Virus record (IMG/VR): IMGVR_UViG_3300022921_000004
Location: 1-64,000 of that record
Source: a virus
Direction: 5' to 3' (one strand)
DNA: 64,000 nucleotides
Part shown: positions 37,690-46,471 of the stretch, one piece after another
Position numbering within the stretch: position 1 is the stretch's first letter
Layout: every line of letters starts with the position of its first letter
The notes under the pieces: model-generated
The model's database searches: none
What the model saw: the letters and a program-made list of their open reading frames with translations, nothing else
Told to the model about the DNA's origin: nothing
Made by a program: the position numbers and the translations under genes

Positions 37690-38661
37690 TTAATAAGGAT
37701 ACCCGTTTGCGCGAAGTGTTTCTAACGCCCACGGATAATTTGGCAATGTAGTTCTACTACCATTGCTTCCCCAAGCAACTTTTGCTCCGCGGATATCTAT
37801 GTGTGTAAAAGTATTATAAACGCCAATTGCAGTAAATCCATTGTCAATTGCCGCTTGTATAAATTCTTGTCGTTGTGCGTTCGATAAACCAGTTTGTACA
37901 ACATCTACTGCATTACCTTGCATATGTTGACTACTTTTTGCTCCGCCGACACTTTCATTATATGCTGGCGAACGATATCCGCTAGTAATTTGTAATTGGT
38001 ATCCTACTTGTTGAGATACTCCTTCTAAATTTGCAACTACTTGTGGCTTTACTCTAGTGTCAACATGCGACAACCATTGAATGTATTGACCGTTTTCATT
38101 GCTAGGTTGCGGACTTGGTGTTTGTTCGTTTACTACTTGTGCATCTTGTGGACCTGAAACATTATTGACAGGACTTGTATTACTGTAGCGGTTAGCATCG
38201 CCTCCGGATTGCGTAGCAATTCCGCCATCACCATATTCTGTTGCTTCATTTTGATCAGGATCAACACCATTAGCTTCTTCAACAGCTCTGCCTTCTAATA
38301 TGTCAAGTGCTTCTTCTTCTGGTCTACTAAAATTAGTTGCTCCAATTGCTATAGCAACTGCGTCAGCGGCGTCACCTACGATAACTGTAGATTCCCCTTG
38401 TGCAGTTTCAGGTGCACAATGAGCACCTCCTAATGGAATACATAATGCGTCAGCGGCAGCACCGTCTGGAGAATGATTTACTACTGCTCTACCATTTATA
38501 AACACTCCGTTGCTACCTGCTGAAAGTGCGCCATCGCCATGGCTGTTAGGATCACCGTCAACTGAAACTAATTCGCCTACAACATATACATCGCTCTGTC
38601 CGGAAACAACTGTAGTTGCTCCACAACTTCTAGTATGTCCGTTTATGTGTATAGCTGGCAT
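37690..38661 (-). CDS. PAAR tip protein fused to M15-type peptidoglycan peptidase
   Basis: The protein has 323 residues in two domains. Residues 1-100 are PAAR-like, with a Gly/Asp-rich beta pattern, G-H-T-R-S-C-G, G-D-P-N-S-H-G and V-F-I-N-G-R-A-V. In T4 the PAAR protein gp5.4 sharpens the spike. Residues about 195-323 match zinc D,D/L-carboxypeptidases of family M15: S-G-Y-R-S-P-A-Y-N, S-S-Q-H-M-Q-G-N-A-V-D-V with His246 and Asp253, and T-H-I-D-I-R-G with His287, the three expected zinc ligands. A Pro/Gln/Asn-rich linker joins them. The gene lies between gp5 and gp25, so the product should sit at the spike tip and cut peptide cross-links during entry. AAGGA lies 8 nt before the start. Confidence 0.85.
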   Translation of the reverse strand: MPAIHINGHTRSCGATTVVSGQSDVYVVGELVSVDGDPNSHGDGALSAGSNGVFINGRAVVNHSPDGAAADALCIPLGGAHCAPETAQGESTVIVGDAADAVAIAIGATNFSRPEEEALDILEGRAVEEANGVDPDQNEATEYGDGGIATQSGGDANRYSNTSPVNNVSGPQDAQVVNEQTPSPQPSNENGQYIQWLSHVDTRVKPQVVANLEGVSQQVGYQLQITSGYRSPAYNESVGGAKSSQHMQGNAVDVVQTGLSNAQRQEFIQAAIDNGFTAIGVYNTFTHIDIRGAKVAWGSNGSRTTLPNYPWALETLRANGYPY

Positions 38662-38663
38662 GT

Positions 38664-41204
38664 TTACGTCCTTGTATCAACTACTGTTGATTGGCCCGAT
38701 TCTATAGGTACAGTCGGTGTTAATGATGCTAATGGAACTATATCTCCGTTTCTCAATCTAGAGAAAAAGCCTCTTGCACTTGCAATACGTTGAGGTGTTT
38801 CTGCACTTTCATTACCGTATCCAACTGCATCTTCAAATGCCTGGCCTAATTGATTAAAATTATACATGTTCCAATTGCCGCCGCCTCTTTGAGGGAAGGT
38901 TTCTTTTAAGTACGCAACTGCAACTGCTGTAGCAATTTCTGGATCGTTTAAAAGATCAGGATTTTCGACAATTTCAGGATGTCTTGCCGCGCCGCCAAAA
39001 TGTCTGTAATTATCTTTAAATGTAAGCTGAATAAGTCCTCTACCGCGATATTTGTAACCTTCGTCTTCTGCGTTACCGTTACGGCCGCCATATAATGTGT
39101 TACCAATAGCTGCCGGTCCTGCGGCAGCAAGTTGTTGTGCAAATTCATCGCTTCGAACACGACTTGGAAATACTTGTCTTAAACGTCCAGCACTATAATT
39201 TAAATTTTCGCTATGTGGTTCAAAGGTGCATTCTCTTTGAATCTGTGCCATTGCTGATGCAATTGCTTCGGCATTTCCTGGTGTTTGGCCAACAGCAAGT
39301 AATTCTGGATTTGCAGGATTAAGGCAAGTAGCCGGATCTAATCCAATTTCTTGTATTAATACATGTAAGAAATAACGTTGCATATCGTTAACATCTACAG
39401 GTTCTGCAGGTTGTTGTCCTATTGGTCCTGCTTGACCTGGAATTACTGTTTGTGGTGCAGGTACTCGTTGTCCTGTTTCAGGATCAATAACTGTTGACTG
39501 GTTAGCAACATTAGGTCCCGAAGTTGAAGTATACTGTGGTTGGTTTGCAGGACTATCAATTAGTGATTGAGCATCTCTACCTTGTCTCGATGGCGGAAGT
39601 CTAGCTTGACTTAGCCCAGGAGTGTGTCCTTCCGGATTTAAATTCTCATGTCCGTCCCAAGGTTCTCTCTGCGGAACGCGAACTGGTTGGGCGGCAGATG
39701 CGGCAGTACTTGCAGTACTTGCACTGGTCGCTTCGTCAGCCTGCGTAGCAGGATTCGCGGCAGTGTTCATGTGAATTGCTGGAGCCGATTCTCTATGTTC
39801 GCTACCACTTAAAATACTTGTATTAAAGCCTGCGGTAAAGTTTGAATTACCCACTGATGCCATGTGTAAACTAGATTGTTTAAATTTCGCTGACGATCCA
39901 GTTAATACATCAAGTGTGGTTTGACTTGTAATGCTGTGTGCCCCTGCCACATTAATGTGTCCGTCTGCACCAACAAATATTTTAGATGTTGCACCAACAT
40001 AGAGGTCAAAGTTTGCACCAATATCTATTTTTCCATTTGTTCCTGCTTTAAGATCAAAATGATTGCCTGCGGTTGTTTTCCAGTCTCTACCAGCAGTAAT
40101 GTTTACATCTCGCATTGCTTTCATGTTGATATCTCTATCTGCATGTATGTTTACATCATTGGCAGTACGTAAGCTAATACTATCATCTGCATAAACATCA
40201 ATTTTTCCGTTTGCAGTTAGTTCTATCCATGCACTGCCTTGAGCATTAGCAATATAAATTAGATCTTCTGTATTATGTAATAATATCTGATGACCGGTTC
40301 TAGTTCTTAATCTAATATGTTCATTGTACGGTAAAGTTTGGTTTGCTTGAGAAACATTTTCTGGAACAGCATTAATATCATAATACGTTGCTCCAACTGA
40401 TTTTGCAAATCCAGCACGTAAAACTGTAGGATCACCATCATCCATTACAATACTACTTCCGCCTAATCTACTGCGGAAATACTCAATCTGTTCCCCTGAT
40501 GGTCCGTATCGGCCTTTAGGTGCGCCATCTCTTTTGTCTAAAGGTCCTGGGGTGTTAATTCCAAATACCATACTAGGAACTTCTCGACGTGCTGTAGAGG
40601 ACGTTAATCCTCTAGCTATATCATCAACAAGACCTTGCCTTGACAACACTTCTAACATCATTGGATTGTGTGGTTTTAAAAATTGTTCAGGATCATTTCC
40701 TTGATTGCCGTGAATTGCTTTATTATACTCACCTGTCGGTAACGGTCTGTTTTTAAATTCGTCTGTTAAATTAGCTTGAACAACTTTGTCTGACTTAGTT
40801 GTAGGAGTTCCACTTGGAACCATATAATTCATATATGGGTCTTGTACACATCCAATCCAATATCCTTGATTAGATTGTCCTTCTGCAAAGATAACTAAGA
40901 CTTTAGTACCTGGATCAGGTGGAACTGCCCAGAATCCGTAACTTTGTTGAGTACTGTAATAAGTGTCATTGCGCCTGTTACTAGTAACATCATTTACTCC
41001 ATAAAACGGCATACAATAATCTACGGTATAAAGTTGCCCTGATTCGTTATCGGCATCTTGCCCCGAAGTTGTATTTGTAAGTAGTTGTACTTGTAATGCT
41101 CCACTTCTTTTAGGATCAAGATGACTAATTACTTTGGCTAAAAATGGGCCTGGCGGCATTGCTCTAGGTGGTGCGCCGCTCGTTCGTCTATGTTTATTAG
41201 TCAT
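38664..41204 (-). CDS. gp5: Baseplate spike gp5 with C-terminal GH19-type lysin domain
   Basis: The protein has 846 residues. The N-terminal OB-fold (about 18-130) is recognised from P-G-P-F-L-A-K-V, G-Q-L-Y-T-V-D-Y-C-M-P-F-Y-G and W-A-V-P-P-D-P-G-T-K-V-L-V-I-F. A triple-helix spike follows (about 325-470) with repeated short strands such as D-V-N-I-H-A-D-R-D-I-N-M-K-A. A Pro/Gln/Ala-rich linker (about 480-600) leads to a domain at about 620-830 with E-P-H-S-E-N-L-N-Y-S-A, Y-K-Y-R-G-R-G-L-I-Q-L-T and N-Y, characteristic of GH19 chitinase/lysozyme-like endolysins. T4 gp5 instead has a GH24 lysozyme between OB and helix. It should puncture the outer membrane and cut glycan strands. GAGG precedes the start, which shares bases with the previous stop (TAATG). 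Confidence 0.85.
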   Translation of the reverse strand: MTNKHRRTSGAPPRAMPPGPFLAKVISHLDPKRSGALQVQLLTNTTSGQDADNESGQLYTVDYCMPFYGVNDVTSNRRNDTYYSTQQSYGFWAVPPDPGTKVLVIFAEGQSNQGYWIGCVQDPYMNYMVPSGTPTTKSDKVVQANLTDEFKNRPLPTGEYNKAIHGNQGNDPEQFLKPHNPMMLEVLSRQGLVDDIARGLTSSTARREVPSMVFGINTPGPLDKRDGAPKGRYGPSGEQIEYFRSRLGGSSIVMDDGDPTVLRAGFAKSVGATYYDINAVPENVSQANQTLPYNEHIRLRTRTGHQILLHNTEDLIYIANAQGSAWIELTANGKIDVYADDSISLRTANDVNIHADRDINMKAMRDVNITAGRDWKTTAGNHFDLKAGTNGKIDIGANFDLYVGATSKIFVGADGHINVAGAHSITSQTTLDVLTGSSAKFKQSSLHMASVGNSNFTAGFNTSILSGSEHRESAPAIHMNTAANPATQADEATSASTASTAASAAQPVRVPQREPWDGHENLNPEGHTPGLSQARLPPSRQGRDAQSLIDSPANQPQYTSTSGPNVANQSTVIDPETGQRVPAPQTVIPGQAGPIGQQPAEPVDVNDMQRYFLHVLIQEIGLDPATCLNPANPELLAVGQTPGNAEAIASAMAQIQRECTFEPHSENLNYSAGRLRQVFPSRVRSDEFAQQLAAAGPAAIGNTLYGGRNGNAEDEGYKYRGRGLIQLTFKDNYRHFGGAARHPEIVENPDLLNDPEIATAVAVAYLKETFPQRGGGNWNMYNFNQLGQAFEDAVGYGNESAETPQRIASARGFFSRLRNGDIVPLASLTPTVPIESGQSTVVDTRT

Positions 41205-44200
41205 TATAAACCGCCTCTAATTCTTCCTGATTGATCAACATCATTTACATTTATATTACGTTCTGGAACTGTTGTTTCGCTACTCTGTGTTGGCGAAGCA
41301 TCTACTCCTTGACTATTGGCAGGCGAATTTGAAGTTCTAGAATTAGAAGAATAATCAAAATAAACATCAAGTGGACTAAAGACTCCAGGTTGTACTGTAA
41401 CTGGAGGAGGAGGCGATGCTGGTTGATCTGTAGTGCTAGTAGTACCGTCGCCGGTTGTGGTCGTTGTTGTAGGTGTAGTACCTGCTGTGCTACCTGCTGT
41501 TGGATTATTAGATCCTGACGGTGTAGTACCTGCTGTTGGATTATTAGCAGGTCGTCTATTTTCATTTCTAGCAGTAGTAATCCTAGTAGCTTCGTCTAAG
41601 TTAGGAACTTCCCAATATTGGAGTACTCCGTCGCCGTTAACGTCTGCTCTAGCAAATGCAACTTCTTCCGGAGTTCCGTTGAGTTCTGCCTCTGCAATTC
41701 TTAATTCATGACGCTTTTCTTCTTCTAACATTGGATCAGTTACTTGTGCTCCAGATTTTGAATTTTGTTGATTTCTTCTTCGAACTGCTTGAATAGTTTG
41801 TGTAAACACATTACCGCTAAATCTATTTGTTACTTCAATAATTTTATATAATCCACTATAATCTTGTAATCCAATTGATGCACCGTCCATTAAATATCCG
41901 CCATTGTCAGGATCTAAATCAATTGGTGTTCTAAAGTTAATTATGATATCTACTTCACCGTTTTGGTAATTCATGGTTCCATCACTGTTAACATTAAAAT
42001 TTGGTGATGCTGTCGAATTATAGTTACCGGTTCCGCTATCTGCAATATAGAAAGGATCTCCTAAAACCTCTAATTCAATAGATATCAAATCGCCGCCACT
42101 GTTTACTATTGCTTCGTTAAATGATCGTGCTAATCTTAATTGCGGGTCTTCAACTGTTGCGCCGCCAGTAGTAGTGTTCATGTTTTGAGGTTCTTCAACT
42201 ACTGTAGTACCATCACCTTGTGGTGTTCTTGAATTTCCTTGCAATGCAAGATTTGGTGGTGTAGATGTATTAGATTGTTCGCTTGGTTGATTTGATCCAC
42301 TTCTATTACCTCTATCAAGTGAAATTGACTCATAAAATGCATTATCAAATTTGATATCAAAATTTAGTACGTCAGTATTTTGACCTGTAAACATATAATT
42401 ATATACTTTAGGTGCTTGAGCATAAAGTTTATCGTATCCAGGAGGTACATCATTTGGCATTTGAAATGCACTTCGGTGAACCTGATATGGAACAACTCTA
42501 TACAAATAAATTCTAGGCATTCTTCCCATTACTCGTTCGGCAGCAGAATCATTAACTAGATATACTTGAGCTTCTATTTTAAACCAATCAATCATTCCGT
42601 CAGGACGATTAAGTTGCCGTGACACTGATTTTCCAAATTCGCTTAAAAGGACAAGTTCCTCTAGTATTTTTTGTAATTTTGTACCTGCTCTAAATGTAAT
42701 AGTTCTAAGTTTAGGATCAATAGTTACACTGCCTCGTTTTAATAATCCGGACTCTGGGTCCCATGCAAAGTTTGCAATACCAAACGGTGCTCTTCCCGAA
42801 CCTAGTGGACCTGTTGTCAAAATAGGTGCAAATCCAATTCTATTAGGTGAGACATCACGACCAGCAACTGTTGCTTTAATACTTTCACTTAATCTGCCTC
42901 GTCTTACTGAAAATCCTAATCTATCGTCAACAAACGCTCGTTGTTGTTCAATGATCCTAGCACCAAAATCTGAATTATCTTGCTGGTAACCTGCGGCAGA
43001 TGCTTCTGAGTCAATAGTTGCAATTGCTTCATTAATTGCATCATCGTCAAATTCTATCCTCTCTAATTCGCCGGTGGTTGCGGCACCAGCAATTAGTCTT
43101 CCGCTTGAAATTAAAGAGTCTAGTCTTGCGCTACTGCCGTCGCCTGGAAAGGCAATAATATATTCGTCAACTTCAGTTTTTTCTCTAGTTTCATTTCTTC
43201 TATTAAGAAGATGTGTATTCCAATGGGTAGCAATACTGTTTAATCCTGTTTGACATATTTCTTGCAAGGTTGATCCTGATACTGTCATATTAACAGGAAT
43301 ACTTTGATTGGCATCTAAAAATGCATCATCGTTAAAAACTGAACATGTAATGTCATATTTGCTGCCTTCGCCGTTAACAGTAAAATTACAAGTTACAAGT
43401 TTTAAAGGGAACATTCTTCTTATCGGTTTACTGGGACTAACTTGATTTCCATCGTTGTCCCATCCTACAAAATCAAGTGTTAGCAAATAAGGAGCTTCTA
43501 GATAATTAGCGTATCCTGCATTTTTTGCGGCTAATTGCAATGTTTGTAAAAACTGTCCCATACTGTATGGTTCATATACTTGGAATGATAACCCATAAAA
43601 ATTAGTCGATCTACTTCTTGGATTTGGAGCGACTGTAGTGTCGATATTAACTTCGTCAATATAATAGGCGCCGTTTACTTTATGATATTTTTCAGCATAT
43701 GTTTGTGGTTTTCCTAAAGGTGTTTTTCCAGACTTTAATACTACCTGTCCATTGTTTACGATTCCAGATCGTCTATATGTTTTGTCAGGAAAATTTAATT
43801 CTTGTGGACTGATGCAACCTAAACCAAAAATACAATTCATAGATGCAAACTGCTCTAATTCATTTGTCATAGGTAAACTATGCGAACTGTAAAGTCCGCT
43901 ACCAAATATGGCACCGAGTGCTTTACTCTTTGCAATATTTTTTACTGTTCCTATTACTGCTGAAGGATCAGTTGGTAATCCGTCGCCTAAATCATCTAGT
44001 GCATGCATATTAACTGCATCTCCTATAGAGGCAGCAATTTGCCGAGGTTGTGAAATTCCTTCAGGAAGTGCAGTTACGTTAGAACTAGTTTGTCCTACAC
44101 TTTGATATTGATCAATTAGATTAGCTAAGCCAGGCATACCTAACATGTTAGCAATTTCTTTAGCTTGTTCTGGATCGCCTTCTACTTGTGGAGCAAGTGA

Positions 44201-44290
44201 TTCTTGTCCTGGTGGTGTATATACTCCACCTAGTAACTCTCCGTTTGGTCCTGTTTTTATTGGCTGTCCTGACGGAAAAGTATATGGCAT
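41204..44290 (-). CDS. Large baseplate hub-like structural protein
   Basis: The protein has 1,028 residues and lies between gp53 and gp5, where a protein carrying the spike is expected; a gp27-type hub role is inferred. Y-L-L-T-L-D-F-V-G-W-D and F-P-L-K-L-V-T-C-N-F-T-V, followed by Y-D-I-T-C-S-V-F-N-D, look like hub tube-domain strands. I-D-W-F-K-I-E-A-Q-V-Y-L and M-P-R-I-Y-L-Y-R-V-V-P-Y-Q-V occur later. D883 to E894 reads D-V-N-G-D-G-V-L-Q-Y-W-E, a perfect EF-hand loop spacing. The C-terminal 150 residues are Pro/Thr/Gly/Ser repeats (T-T-P-T-T-T-T-T-T) and probably disordered. AGGAG lies 8 nt before the ATG. No enzyme motif seen. Confidence 0.7.
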   Translation of the reverse strand: MPYTFPSGQPIKTGPNGELLGGVYTPPGQESLAPQVEGDPEQAKEIANMLGMPGLANLIDQYQSVGQTSSNVTALPEGISQPRQIAASIGDAVNMHALDDLGDGLPTDPSAVIGTVKNIAKSKALGAIFGSGLYSSHSLPMTNELEQFASMNCIFGLGCISPQELNFPDKTYRRSGIVNNGQVVLKSGKTPLGKPQTYAEKYHKVNGAYYIDEVNIDTTVAPNPRSRSTNFYGLSFQVYEPYSMGQFLQTLQLAAKNAGYANYLEAPYLLTLDFVGWDNDGNQVSPSKPIRRMFPLKLVTCNFTVNGEGSKYDITCSVFNDDAFLDANQSIPVNMTVSGSTLQEICQTGLNSIATHWNTHLLNRRNETREKTEVDEYIIAFPGDGSSARLDSLISSGRLIAGAATTGELERIEFDDDAINEAIATIDSEASAAGYQQDNSDFGARIIEQQRAFVDDRLGFSVRRGRLSESIKATVAGRDVSPNRIGFAPILTTGPLGSGRAPFGIANFAWDPESGLLKRGSVTIDPKLRTITFRAGTKLQKILEELVLLSEFGKSVSRQLNRPDGMIDWFKIEAQVYLVNDSAAERVMGRMPRIYLYRVVPYQVHRSAFQMPNDVPPGYDKLYAQAPKVYNYMFTGQNTDVLNFDIKFDNAFYESISLDRGNRSGSNQPSEQSNTSTPPNLALQGNSRTPQGDGTTVVEEPQNMNTTTGGATVEDPQLRLARSFNEAIVNSGGDLISIELEVLGDPFYIADSGTGNYNSTASPNFNVNSDGTMNYQNGEVDIIINFRTPIDLDPDNGGYLMDGASIGLQDYSGLYKIIEVTNRFSGNVFTQTIQAVRRRNQQNSKSGAQVTDPMLEEEKRHELRIAEAELNGTPEEVAFARADVNGDGVLQYWEVPNLDEATRITTARNENRRPANNPTAGTTPSGSNNPTAGSTAGTTPTTTTTTGDGTTSTTDQPASPPPPVTVQPGVFSPLDVYFDYSSNSRTSNSPANSQGVDASPTQSSETTVPERNINVNDVDQSGRIRGGL

Positions 44291-44293
44291 TGT

Positions 44294-44584
44294 TTATGCT
44301 CCTAATGTTTCTTTAACGTGTTGCGGTGATGGTAGATATATTTGTACACCGGCTTTTAAATCATAAATTGGATCTTCGAGGACATTTAGATTACGTTGTG
44401 TAAAAATCCACCATAACGAATAATCTCCGTATAGATCATGTGCTAATAAATCTGGGCGGTTGTTATATTGAGGTTCAACTGTATACAATACATCGTCTGT
44501 GTATGCAGGAACAGGTCTGATATTCCAAATTCCAAGTGTTCCGTCAGGACCAATTGGAGTATCTTGATATGGATGGTTTGCCAT
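44294..44584 (-). CDS. gp53: Baseplate wedge protein gp53
   Basis: The 96-residue protein contains the gp53 core: N-R-P-D-L-L-A-H-D-L-Y-G-D-Y-S-L-W-W-I-F, then R-N-L-N-V-L-E-D-P-I-Y-D and L-K-A-G-V-Q-I-Y-L-P. T4 gp53 (196 residues) ties wedges together in the baseplate; this is a compact version with only the LysM-like part. GAGGA lies 8 nt upstream and its stop lies 3 bp before the next start. Confidence 0.85.
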   Translation of the reverse strand: MANHPYQDTPIGPDGTLGIWNIRPVPAYTDDVLYTVEPQYNNRPDLLAHDLYGDYSLWWIFTQRNLNVLEDPIYDLKAGVQIYLPSPQHVKETLGA

Positions 44585-45501
44585 TAAATATATCCTCTTC
44601 CGATATCGTGGCCGCCAACGAACATATTATAATTAAATTGTGTTTGTTTTTGTCTGCTGTAAATTGGTTGGCATGACACACTAAACTGTGATTCTGCTGG
44701 CGCCCAGCTTATTTCTTGGGCGGCGCTTAATGATTGGCCTTTTAATCCTGTTGCAATGTAATCTACTTCAGGAGGCATATCAACAGAAAATGTTGTAATA
44801 ACTACTGGAACATTATTAAAGACATAGTCTCCGTATCCGTTTAGTTTTACAATTGGAGGTGGGCCGCCGGTTTCTGCAAATGTACCGTAATCCATTTTTG
44901 TTACTGATCTTAAATAATGCAAACACGCCATCCAGTACTGTGCTTCTAATTCATTTTGTACATAAAATTGTCCGGTTACAACAATCTCGTTCACACTTGA
45001 ATTTCTATATGCATAAGCGGGATAATTAGTATGTACAGGTTCAACATTACTATAGTTTGCACTATGTTGCAAAAGTATTGTTGGCGTAAACGGAAAGACC
45101 ATACTATTTTTAGTAGATCTTAATAATTGAAACATTGGAGACTTAGAAAAAGCACTTGGAGTATTTGGTAACGATAACGAAACTCTCCAGTCTTTTTCTT
45201 CAACATTTCCACCTGTAGTAAACGATGCTTGGCCGCCTAAATTGCCGGCAGCATTACCAAGGGTAGAAGTTGGAATATTTTTAGAACGTAAAGCACTCAT
45301 GAAATTTAAAGAACTTCCTAGGCTGCCGCTGAATAATTGTTGTCCAATATCACGGACTTGGCCTACGAATCCATTGATTGATGTAGGAATACTACCAGTA
45401 AATGGATTTTGTCCTGGAGCATTTGTTCCTGTTGGAGGTACATTGACACCCATGTTTTTACCGTCTTTAGATATGATGCCGTCTTTGAAAAATGTTGCCA
45501 T
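44584..45501 (-). CDS. Probable baseplate tube cap/initiator (gp48/gp54-like)
   Basis: The protein has 305 residues (T4 gp54: 320, gp48: 364). The N-terminus is Gly/Asn/Pro-rich. The C-terminal two thirds have tube-protein-like strands: W-R-V-S-L-S-L-P, P-F-T-P-T-I-L-L-Q-H, I-V-V-T-G-Q-F-Y-V-Q-N-E and F-N-N-V-P-V-V-I-T-T-F-S-V-D-M-P. The tail tube fold shared by gp19, gp48 and gp54 fits this pattern, and the gene opens the minus-strand baseplate run next to gp53. Choice between gp48 and gp54 is not possible by eye. AGGAGA lies 9 nt before the ATG. Confidence 0.55.
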   Translation of the reverse strand: MATFFKDGIISKDGKNMGVNVPPTGTNAPGQNPFTGSIPTSINGFVGQVRDIGQQLFSGSLGSSLNFMSALRSKNIPTSTLGNAAGNLGGQASFTTGGNVEEKDWRVSLSLPNTPSAFSKSPMFQLLRSTKNSMVFPFTPTILLQHSANYSNVEPVHTNYPAYAYRNSSVNEIVVTGQFYVQNELEAQYWMACLHYLRSVTKMDYGTFAETGGPPPIVKLNGYGDYVFNNVPVVITTFSVDMPPEVDYIATGLKGQSLSAAQEISWAPAESQFSVSCQPIYSRQKQTQFNYNMFVGGHDIGRGYI

Positions 45502-45523
45502 ATTAATTGTCTCCTATATGCAT

Positions 45524-45531
45524 TATTTAGT
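45524..45531 (-). promoter_or_regulatory. Possible late promoter variant ACTAAATA
   Basis: This minus-strand element has one mismatch to NATAAATA, 23 bp before the start of 44584-45501. The same variant with the following TAATG (GCTAAATAATG) occurs on the plus strand at 53251, ahead of the tape measure gene. The site touches the first base of the -35 box of the divergent gp55 promoter. Confidence 0.35.
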
Positions 45532-45559
45532 TGACAAAGTTATGTACATAGTTTATAAT
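45531..45559 (+). promoter_or_regulatory. Consensus sigma-70 promoter for gp55
   Basis: TTGACA (45531-45536) and TATAAT (45554-45559) are both perfect and separated by exactly 17 bp. Transcription would start near 45566, about 17 bp before the gp55 ATG. This is the promoter class used by unmodified host polymerase, so gp55 can be made early. Confidence 0.85.
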
Positions 45560-45582
45560 ATGACTAACAATCAGGAGAGTTC

Positions 45583-46413
45583 ATGAATAAAAGAGTAAAT
45601 TACCTCAACAATAAAGATATTTTAAAAGAAATACACAAATCAAAGAGTACATTCTGTAGTTTTACTGCACCCGAATACTCTCAATATGATGTTATTTTAC
45701 CTAGTGTAGATAAGATTAATATTCGTACTATTGCCGAAGCTAAAAGAGCACAAGCAAAAAGACTACAACAAGAAAATTTTGAAAAAGCTAAAGAAGCTGG
45801 ACAAAAAAGAAAACTAGCTGAATTTGAAATCGATTATAAAAAGATAAAGAAAGAAGATTTAGTGTTTCGAATTATGACATTTGATCATATTCCGGAAGAA
45901 CCAGGTCGTAAAAAGAATCCTAAAACTGTAGCAGACACTAAAGTTAAACTTAACTTTCCTCCGTTCCAACATTACAAATTTAACGAAAATGACGAACTAG
46001 TTTGTGTAGGAAAAAGTCACTGGGTTGGCGGAATGGAAAATGGTTACTTTGATAAAGATAGCGGTAAAGCAACAAATAAACTAGCATTAATGTGGATGAA
46101 ATTATGTGATCGTTATGCTACTCGTGGTAATGTGCGCGGATATACCTATAACGACGAAATGCGTGGACAAGCTATCTTGCAATTAGCACAGATTGGCTTA
46201 CAGTTTGATGAGTCAAAATCAAACAATCCATTTGCCTACTATACAGCCGCAGTAACTAACTCATTTGTACGTGTTATCAACATTGAAAAGCGCAATCAAA
46301 ACATTCGAGACGATATTCTTGAAATGAATGATATGAGTCCATCGTATACTAGACAATCACAAGGCGAATGGGAGAGAAACTTAGAAAGATCAAAAAATGA
46401 TGCATCAAAGTAA
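45583..46413 (+). CDS. gp55: Late-transcription sigma factor gp55
   Basis: The protein has 276 residues against 185 in T4. It directs host RNA polymerase to late promoters. The sigma region 2-like core lies at about 164-245: N-K-L-A-L-M-W-M-K-L-C-D-R-Y-A, R-G-Y-T-Y-N-D-E-M-R-G-Q-A-I-L-Q, then N-P-F-A-Y-Y-T-A-A-V-T-N-S-F, which matches the polymerase-binding and promoter-melting helices of phage sigma factors. The N-terminal half is Lys/Gln-rich and specific to this type of phage. AGGAGA lies 5 nt before the ATG. It has a perfect sigma-70 promoter, and its presence agrees with the many NATAAATA sites in the window. Confidence 0.92.
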   Translation: MNKRVNYLNNKDILKEIHKSKSTFCSFTAPEYSQYDVILPSVDKINIRTIAEAKRAQAKRLQQENFEKAKEAGQKRKLAEFEIDYKKIKKEDLVFRIMTFDHIPEEPGRKKNPKTVADTKVKLNFPPFQHYKFNENDELVCVGKSHWVGGMENGYFDKDSGKATNKLALMWMKLCDRYATRGNVRGYTYNDEMRGQAILQLAQIGLQFDESKSNNPFAYYTAAVTNSFVRVINIEKRNQNIRDDILEMNDMSPSYTRQSQGEWERNLERSKNDASK

Positions 46414-46422
46414 AAATATCGG

Positions 46423-46451
46423 TTGACCTTGTTACAAAACTCAGTTATAAT
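46423..46451 (+). promoter_or_regulatory. Sigma-70-type promoter for gp47-gp46
   Basis: TTGACC (46423-46428, one mismatch) and a perfect TATAAT (46446-46451) stand 17 bp apart in the gap after gp55. Transcription would start near 46458, close to the gp47 ribosome binding site. Confidence 0.8.
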
Positions 46452-46471
46452 AACGAGAAGAGGATTAAAAT

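Noticed and set aside
37676-37732. Longer N-terminus for gp25
   Set aside because: The extra codons overlap the peptidase gene and lack a ribosome binding site; the family starts near M-A-D-L-Y.
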